In this document: piece by piece, positions 60,401 to 64,000 of the stretch
How positions within the stretch are numbered: the first letter of the stretch is position 1
How the letters are laid out: each line of letters opens with the position of its first letter
NCBI GenBank assembly: GCA_964036045.1
Contig: OZ038385.1
Location: 58,251,919 to 58,315,918, forward strand
Length of the DNA: 64,000 nt
Reading direction: 5' to 3'
Source: Eutreptiella sp. 'Long Island Sound 2002'
Taxonomy: Eukaryota; Euglenozoa; Euglenophyceae; Eutreptiales; Eutreptiaceae
Made by a program: the position numbers and the translations under genes
Notes under the pieces: model-generated
Databases searched by the model: none
What the model was told of the DNA's origin: nothing
Seen by the model: only the letters and a program-made list of their open reading frames with translations

Positions 60401-61143
60401 CCCTGTCCCGGCTGGGCGACACCCAGGGGCCCTTGCTCCTCATGTTCCCCACCGGTATCGCAGCTGCGCTGCGCCAGGAGCTGGACGGCTGCGAAGGGCT
60501 GCGAGTGGGGTGGGAAGCGGTCGCGGACGGCACCCTACTGGCCCTCCTCCACAGGGACACCGCGAACGGGTGCCAATGGGACGCGCTGACGCCCCGACTC
60601 ACCGGGCGCCACGTGTACATGGCGAGCCCCCCCCAGGGGCACCCCCGCCCGTCGTGGGACGACCTCATCGCCGCCTTCCACGACCACGGGATCCTCCCCG
60701 GCGACACGTGGCAGGAGGTCCAGCGGAAGACGCTTGGCAAGGACTACCGGCGCCGCGTCCGCGCCCGCTTGCTGGAAATCCGGGACCCCCTCCGACAGAG
60801 GTGGGACGACCTCTGGCTCCGCCATCTCGACCCTTGGTCGCCGCCCTCCCACCTCCCGCACACCTGCCGACTCTGCGGAGAGTGTGACACGGTGTCCTCC
60901 GCAGCAGCGACAGGCGCCAACAGGTGCGAGCGGTGCACCCAGGTAGCCGCGTGCCCCTGGCCCGAACCTCCCGCAGGTCCGCGCAGGCGCACAGAGGAGG
61001 AGGCCTTGCGCCGGCGCATCGAGGGGGCACACACCCCCTCACACGAACAGGCGGGCCCCGCGGGCGCTGCCCTTCTATGGATCCACGTGCACCTGCGGGA
61101 CCCCACATCCATTGCGCACCTGTCGCACGTGTTCGCCCCCTAA
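54448..61143 (+). CDS. LINE ORF2: APE endonuclease, reverse transcriptase, RNase H, zinc knuckle
   Basis: 2,231 sense codons in frame to TAA. Residue numbers count from GTG 54511. The APE endonuclease begins LWLLSWNLRNGL at 54475, before any in-frame ATG (the first is at 54598), then LQET (41-44), HGPQ, GDTN (167-170), VDTFLV and SDHLPV (246-251). RT blocks: DGKAPGPNHVEARF, DDYRPIALGQLDMKLL, FSFDARKAFDTAPH, GVRQGNPESPLLYALLLEP, catalytic YIDD at 784-787, then VPYLGLQL. RNase H has Asp1386 (DASGGG), Glu1421, Asp1442 (VDAEV) and Asp1510, with spacing like RNase H1. A CxxC...HMHxxC zinc knuckle is at 1625-1642 and another Cys-rich patch begins near 2119. The roughly 480 residues between them are unassigned. 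All catalytic residues are present. Confidence 0.92.
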   Translation, partial: LQEDTTGDALWLLSWNLRNGLVPPDRSLRDTLRRRRGPAACTDKEHLITGMLPQEGGFAIMLQETGIATRAQEMHVAAALRDKGYTAYFSSRLAETGATSTSRGGGLLTAVSSKYVAEHEVLSFTEIVPGKAAALEIRTDGGGLTLINVHGPQAGCSPWAGRAAFWADIQMYATARSLGGRHPVIIAGDTNIYMDVPANPATEHFRAGWEACGFRRAAAGGEEDMTPTLHPSQHRVDTFLVNEPLLPWSLRESVWARGMAHPQVVGSDHLPVRLALPGLLSAAGHAAMPTPYSHTEGRLLPYDAEAAPVQHCLWAAVTAAQDEPSLAPWLGPAEQHDYGSMPAAAVGKVFEHLHATHDALARVVGRRQPSPAGTDPAEGDPPESGKQLQAAVLRYNTLAARAPAAYQADAARHGIRSEAALRLTEELQSVSPGFRPTTQGQLQEELERQAAALEEDIRQLRALLAADRKRAIKEFWRRHAPDIAQRWKAVRGAIEVEAPGPSGLWNVRVPNTQTLLTEAHDVMFAVRAFWRELYDKRPVDLPGFQAVLGRHVPRVPEGAWTQVQQYSMQDLKSALDKADGKAPGPNHVEARFIKALPAPVQWLLVHSYRAILRGAPPPMHWRDAHIWLSPKVPGSARLDDYRPIALGQLDMKLLTGPLTQRITEVLTRHGVVSDWQQGALPGSNTGPPLFMAQRQLQRGRPNYVFSFDARKAFDTAPHGALHLILRHLSVPPDVIDLLLFLHTCARLRIVTAHGLTQPVYMLRGVRQGNPESPLLYALLLEPLLRAQGHRLRPPGGAEHGLIQAYIDDLLVVAHTLQHFVEGVEAVAAYLGMMGMELNPRKCAMATTEGVPGLQLRLCPHLENPWHWVPAADSVPYLGLQLQPDGEFSLQRKHRLRLAAVHHWCLNTLAPPKVVQDVILAILGGVTQYVTPFIADDSDTARHLDHITVQVAKDRARYAFDASRDSLQDDRTLGLTRVPTRCQQAAVALVGTLVHHRATSVRAEVTKMFWEIAGAHGICPEVHYPVPEFATLAGGDWVQRIPRALAALGVGLYNPIECPRAAHVQLQSPPGKIVTLRTAKLRHRDTCRLTVPHATPWHGHHGPRHPFPDNDDPWPTAVRECLDQCADEHLHYCRHEQGPTNHPGWRDALAHLFHTTGTRDPRLRLVHPTRAKQDAHTGPRVTPDGLHLHVGGYRRRNGLSPPTRGAAYHPPAALMYILRDVLAESEHQEPNADVAWPEPLRPRPHAPMPLWLVTTDDQCTQAAGQAQLRAEWVIVQVGAGQPEPRGLPRGTALLVATGVPHDPHMAVHALEDRPEDTGHLVVHQRGGPAWLKEHVTALRSWTSTVAGAEIRLHDHPAISPGDTRALSMDQLTHSHPDVRWHSTDLNAGWLSPTGYYWIPEAWGHTSSDASGGGPCKHATSVALAADLTRTWAVAIPGTVPDGEGVAASLPLHYGAHRPWVHTVDAEVILHLLRHADRERTTGVPAGAAKVVNQMPLRWLRDGLCARGQHAGHPFWYVRATSHHSDALLHKADWAASQDTVLQNTPPGPGHAQLIVAGRDGHLDLRPPTMRVLGEVAQRAQTDHALTHRGHTPLGAAHATAYVHARDLTAAATNRRALRARDGHTPVQRRLRVRKEGLSGVAIVPQPCLFCGGREETPVHMHVGCTHSRLLWPHYRQAVHEAARHLPPGDKALWVASWRSAGATWTEVFCSGLVPEDAEAQLRAITRYDPPGGTSVDDFLHHMLRLGDFAWELRNHRLEQLLHDPLSAAARAHRWLTAAEGDHPPPPPRPDKDFVASLRVVNGTLECPLQEGPHPYQDLPGGFSRHLQDALFPPWIIGRGSMTAWEARIVGEEWAREWGRWCAATRAPETPAQRYAAIPLRGWGPDTRPRPTMVRGAGPDRPWDAATGEWLQAAPGPQTGWAGDVSSLVRTPVPPRIVLHTANVLRATEIRTWGHAAATVRWQPPEDGATQLTVAHFKAGGPVYDDALSRLGDTQGPLLLMFPTGIAAALRQELDGCEGLRVGWEAVADGTLLALLHRDTANGCQWDALTPRLTGRHVYMASPPQGHPRPSWDDLIAAFHDHGILPGDTWQEVQRKTLGKDYRRRVRARLLEIRDPLRQRWDDLWLRHLDPWSPPSHLPHTCRLCGECDTVSSAAATGANRCERCTQVAACPWPEPPAGPRRRTEEEALRRRIEGAHTPSHEQAGPAGAALLWIHVHLRDPTSIAHLSHVFAP

Positions 61144-61182
61144 CCCCCACCCGCCGCCGCCCTTTGCAGAGCCCGCAGCACC

Positions 61183-64000
61183 ATGCCACGCCGACGGGGG
61201 GATGGGCCGGGGCACGCCAGGGCCCGCCGCAGAGCGCAGGAGGCGGCCGTCCGGGGCCTGGTGGCGGACGCGGTGGCGGAGGCAAAAGGAGCGCACGCTG
61301 CCGCACGGTGCGACCTGGAGGGCAGTGCGAGGGCCTTCCTCAACGAGACCGCCCTCCCGGCCGTCCGCGCCCTGAACGGAGCGGGAGCCCCTACGTTGCT
61401 CCCGGCAATGCACCGGATCGTGAACGCCGTCCGGCCGGGGCTCATCAGCCCGGAAGCGGCCCTCTACGGGCACTGGATGGAGTGGCGCGAGTCCAATCGG
61501 TCGGGCCGGCCCCTGTCCATGGGGGACGCCCTCCGGCTGACGGGAGCGGGGTCTGCCATGTCCCTCCGCAGTAGCGCCCCAGCCCTGCTGCACGCCCTCA
61601 GGACGCGCTACCCCGGGGACGCGGCCCCGTACCTGAACCAGGCGCGGGCCACGTACCCGGGGGGAGTGTCCGAGCTGGATGCGGCGCTCCACCTTCTACA
61701 CCCGCCGGACGAGGACCTGGAGGGGGGCGAGGTCACGGTGTTCGTGGAAGGCGCGGACGAGGCGTCCGCCCGCCCCCGGCCGACCAACCCGGTGTATGAC
61801 GGCACCGGGCCTACCCCCCCGTACGCCGTCGTCTATGAGGCGTTCCCCAGGGAGCCCACTTGGTGCCCCGCCCTCCCACCGGCGACGCACGCGCCCCGCG
61901 GCTGGGCTAACCCAGACCTGTCCCCCCCCCTCTCCAGGACCAGGGGTGCCCACCACAGGGGGCAGGTCCTCTGGCAAGAGTGCCCTGGCACCCCCCTCCT
62001 CCTCCTCGTCGTCGCGTCCCGCGGGGGCTCGGGGCGAATCCTGGGGATCACCCCCACCCACCTCTATGGGGCCACACCTGTACCCCGCCCCCCCCTCCCG
62101 GCGCCCGCGGCGCGGGACGGAGTACACACCTTCCTGCGCACACAGGAGGTCACCGCCGTTACGGGGGTCCATCTGGTGCGGCTGCCCCCGGCACCGCTCG
62201 ACGACCCCCGGGGGCCCAGGGCCCTGAGCCCCGTCCCAGACTGGGAGCTGTGGCGCGACGCGTGGGCCGCGTGGCTCCCCCGCCTCCCCTCCCAATGCCG
62301 GTGGATGGCCGCGGACCCCCGGCCATGCGGGGCTGACGCCACAGCCGGCCCCCCACCCCCTCCCCCCCCCCCCCCCCGCAGAGCACCACACGGCACTGCC
62401 CACGGCACGGCACTGATGCACCAGGAGGTAGTGGGAAGGGCGCGCCTGCCACCACGCATACCTACCAGAGTGACAGTAATGGCAGACTCCGATGGGTCCC
62501 TCGGGCGGGACGACCGCCACCACCGCCGGTCCCGCTCCCGCTCCCCCGTCTCCTCCCCAGAGTGGACGGGGGAGACCCTCGCGGAGCGCGAGGAGCGGAG
62601 GCTGGCGGAGGCGGCGGTGGTCGGACCGCCGCTGCCGGCCCGGGAACCTGGGCCAGCCGAGACGGCCGCCCCCGCCGCCCAAGCGGCCAGCCCCGCCGCC
62701 CCGCCCCGCCCTGACGCGCAGGAGGCGGAGACCGCGGCGAGCCAAGCCGCGGCCCCGGCCGCGGCCCCCGGCACACCGCCGGCAAGGGGGGCAGCACAGG
62801 AGAGCAAGCAGGGCGCAAGAGGGGTTGCGACGGGCCCTGCACGGGCCGTGGGCGCCTCGCCGACGGCCGCCGCGGCAGCAGCGAAGACCGAGAAGGATGT
62901 GCGAGAGTCTGCGACCGCGGCCACGGGCGCCTCGTCGGCGGCCGCCGCGGCAGCGAAGGAGAGTGCGGAGGGCGCGAGAGGGGCTGCGGCCCCTGGCACG
63001 CCGCGCAAGCGGGGGAAGAACCCCGCACGGGCCGCGGACGCCTCGCCGGCGGCCGCCGCAGCAGCGGCAGTGGGCAGGGAGAGCGAGAAGTACCGCGCCC
63101 ACGCCAACCCCGCCCACACCCACACCAGCCCCCCCAAGCCGTACCCCCCCAAGCCCTTCCCCCCGGGGCGGGAGCGGCATGACCGCCCCCCGAAGCGCGA
63201 GCGCTCACCGCCGGGCGTCACGCTGCCGCAACTGCAAAGGCAGCGGGACGCCCGGCGAGTGGTCCAGGAAGGGCGCAGCGGTGAGGGGGAGGGGAGCGGC
63301 GGACGGCGTGACAGGCAGGGGGCAGGGGAGGGGTCGGGGCACGGGAAGGGCGCGCGGGAGCGCGGGCAGGAGGCTCAGGTGCAGGGGACGGAGCGAGGGG
63401 TGGTGGGAGAGCGAGCGGGCCGGGGCGTGGTGGACGAGAGGCGGGACCCGCGACACGGGCAGGGGGTCGGGGAGGGGCCAGGGCACGGGAAGGGTGTTCA
63501 GGGGCGCGGGCAGGGTACCCAGGCGCAGGGGGCTGGACAAGGGGGGATGGGAGAGCGAGCGGGCCGGGGTGTGGGGGACGAGAGGCGGGACCCGCGACAT
63601 GGGCACGGGACCGGAAAGGGGCCCAAGGGCAAGGGCAAGGGCAAGGGCAAGGGCCCCAAGGGACAGGAGGGACGGGGCACGGGAGCCCAGGGGGGAGGGC
63701 GGGGCGAGGGGAGGGGGGCAGAGGGCGGGGCACCCCCGCAGCCGGAAGTGCAGCCGGTGAGGTGCATCCCCCCCGGCATCCAACAGATGCCGGCACACCA
63801 CACCTACCACCACCACCACCACCACCACCACCACCTCTACAACATCGACCCTGACGCCGGCGAGCTCATCCCCCCCCCAACCCCCACGACACCAGCACCA
63901 GCAAGCCCCCCCCGCGCCGAGGGCGGAGCCGGCGCGGGTGGCCTCGGCGGAGGGGGGACGGGGCGTGGCATCGGCGCCGCAGGTGCAGGAGCAGCGAGGG
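61183..64000 (+). CDS. Large Ala/Gly/Arg-rich ORF downstream of the LINE polymerase, open at window end
   Basis: From ATG 61183, 39 bases after the polymerase stop and in the same frame, I read every codon to the window edge without a stop: at least 939 codons. Residues 1-170 look like a compact helical domain (FLNETALPAVRALN..., GHWMEWRESNRS). Residues up to about 400 still look folded, ending in a WELWRDAWAAWLPRL segment and a Pro run. From about 430 it is low complexity: an RSRSRSP patch, Ala-rich repeats, a 48-codon tandem repeat (about 63330-63602), KGKGKGKGKG, and nine His at 63808-63834. No family is recognised. It could be a further ORF of the LINE, the first ORF of a neighbouring element (an alternative ATG is at 62479), or a host gene. 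Confidence 0.6.
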   Translation, partial: MPRRRGDGPGHARARRRAQEAAVRGLVADAVAEAKGAHAAARCDLEGSARAFLNETALPAVRALNGAGAPTLLPAMHRIVNAVRPGLISPEAALYGHWMEWRESNRSGRPLSMGDALRLTGAGSAMSLRSSAPALLHALRTRYPGDAAPYLNQARATYPGGVSELDAALHLLHPPDEDLEGGEVTVFVEGADEASARPRPTNPVYDGTGPTPPYAVVYEAFPREPTWCPALPPATHAPRGWANPDLSPPLSRTRGAHHRGQVLWQECPGTPLLLLVVASRGGSGRILGITPTHLYGATPVPRPPLPAPAARDGVHTFLRTQEVTAVTGVHLVRLPPAPLDDPRGPRALSPVPDWELWRDAWAAWLPRLPSQCRWMAADPRPCGADATAGPPPPPPPPPRRAPHGTAHGTALMHQEVVGRARLPPRIPTRVTVMADSDGSLGRDDRHHRRSRSRSPVSSPEWTGETLAEREERRLAEAAVVGPPLPAREPGPAETAAPAAQAASPAAPPRPDAQEAETAASQAAAPAAAPGTPPARGAAQESKQGARGVATGPARAVGASPTAAAAAAKTEKDVRESATAATGASSAAAAAAKESAEGARGAAAPGTPRKRGKNPARAADASPAAAAAAAVGRESEKYRAHANPAHTHTSPPKPYPPKPFPPGRERHDRPPKRERSPPGVTLPQLQRQRDARRVVQEGRSGEGEGSGGRRDRQGAGEGSGHGKGARERGQEAQVQGTERGVVGERAGRGVVDERRDPRHGQGVGEGPGHGKGVQGRGQGTQAQGAGQGGMGERAGRGVGDERRDPRHGHGTGKGPKGKGKGKGKGPKGQEGRGTGAQGGGRGEGRGAEGGAPPQPEVQPVRCIPPGIQQMPAHHTYHHHHHHHHHLYNIDPDAGELIPPPTPTTPAPASPPRAEGGAGAGGLGGGGTGRGIGAAGAGAAR
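63330..63602 (+). repeat. 144-base in-frame tandem duplication
   Basis: GGGAGAGCGAGCGGGC recurs at 63405 and 63549. The flanking blocks (CACGGGAAGGG..., GACGAGAGGCGGGACCCG) repeat with it. 144 is a multiple of three, so the frame is kept. Confidence 0.85.

Larger units (their letters stand above)
46750..61143 (+). mobile_element. LINE-like non-LTR retrotransposon with 5' monomer array (3' end not resolved)
   Basis: The repeat array leads directly into ORF1 (zinc finger, protease-like domain), then a C2H2 finger segment, then APE endonuclease, reverse transcriptase, RNase H and a zinc knuckle, all on one strand. There is no poly(A) or poly-repeat tail after 61143. Instead another ORF opens 39 bases later and runs off the window, so the element may extend beyond 64000. 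Confidence 0.85.

Overview
The window is nuclear DNA from a eukaryote, probably a unicellular alga or other protist. It has spliceosomal GT-AG introns, DIRS, Ty3/chromovirus and APE-type LINE retroelements, foldback elements, interstitial TTAGGG-like repeats and many mono- and dinucleotide runs. There are no prokaryotic operons or ribosome-binding sites. The sequence alone does not fix the species. Base composition changes sharply. Positions 1 to about 45 kb are roughly balanced and gene-poor, and from about 46.3 kb to the end the sequence is very GC-rich and almost entirely retroelement.

Layout. 1-10.5 kb: mostly non-coding, with microsatellites, two foldback/MITE-like elements (about 4.49-5.31 kb and 8.765-9.189 kb), a few unrecognised coding-like stretches and a short palindrome family. 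10.5-15.2 kb: a complete DIRS retrotransposon on the minus strand with Gag-like, RT/RNase H and tyrosine-recombinase ORFs, inverted terminal repeats and an internal complementary region. 15.9-20.2 kb: the only confident host-type gene, a three-exon eIF4A-like DEAD-box protein with a long disordered N-terminus and several altered motifs. 20.2-35 kb: gene-poor DNA with G/C-run foldback elements, telomere-like repeats, dispersed short repeats and one TCGA-dense coding-like stretch. 35.4-38.3 kb: a decayed Ty3 pol on the plus strand, split by a 1.36 kb hAT-like element. 39.7-46.3 kb: a minus-strand Ty3 chromovirus pol (RT, RNase H, integrase, chromodomain) flanked by diverged sequence rich in AGGTATG motifs.

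46.75-64 kb is the most unusual part. About 19 head-to-tail monomers of about 212 bp (46.75-50.68 kb) lie directly in front of a very long LINE-like coding unit. The first ORF has a CCCH zinc finger and a domain resembling a ubiquitin-specific protease that appears to have lost its catalytic residues. It passes, through one frame change and one TGA, into a 2,232-codon APE endonuclease / RT / RNase H / zinc-knuckle ORF. After its TAA and a 39-base gap, another ORF stays open for at least 939 codons to the window edge.

How the parts work together: almost everything recognisable is retroelement machinery. The LINE array resembles the monomer promoters of mouse L1 and may drive the whole coding unit. 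The DIRS element has everything expected for circle-mediated integration. The eIF4A-like gene lies next to the DIRS insertion and has no obvious functional link to the transposons.
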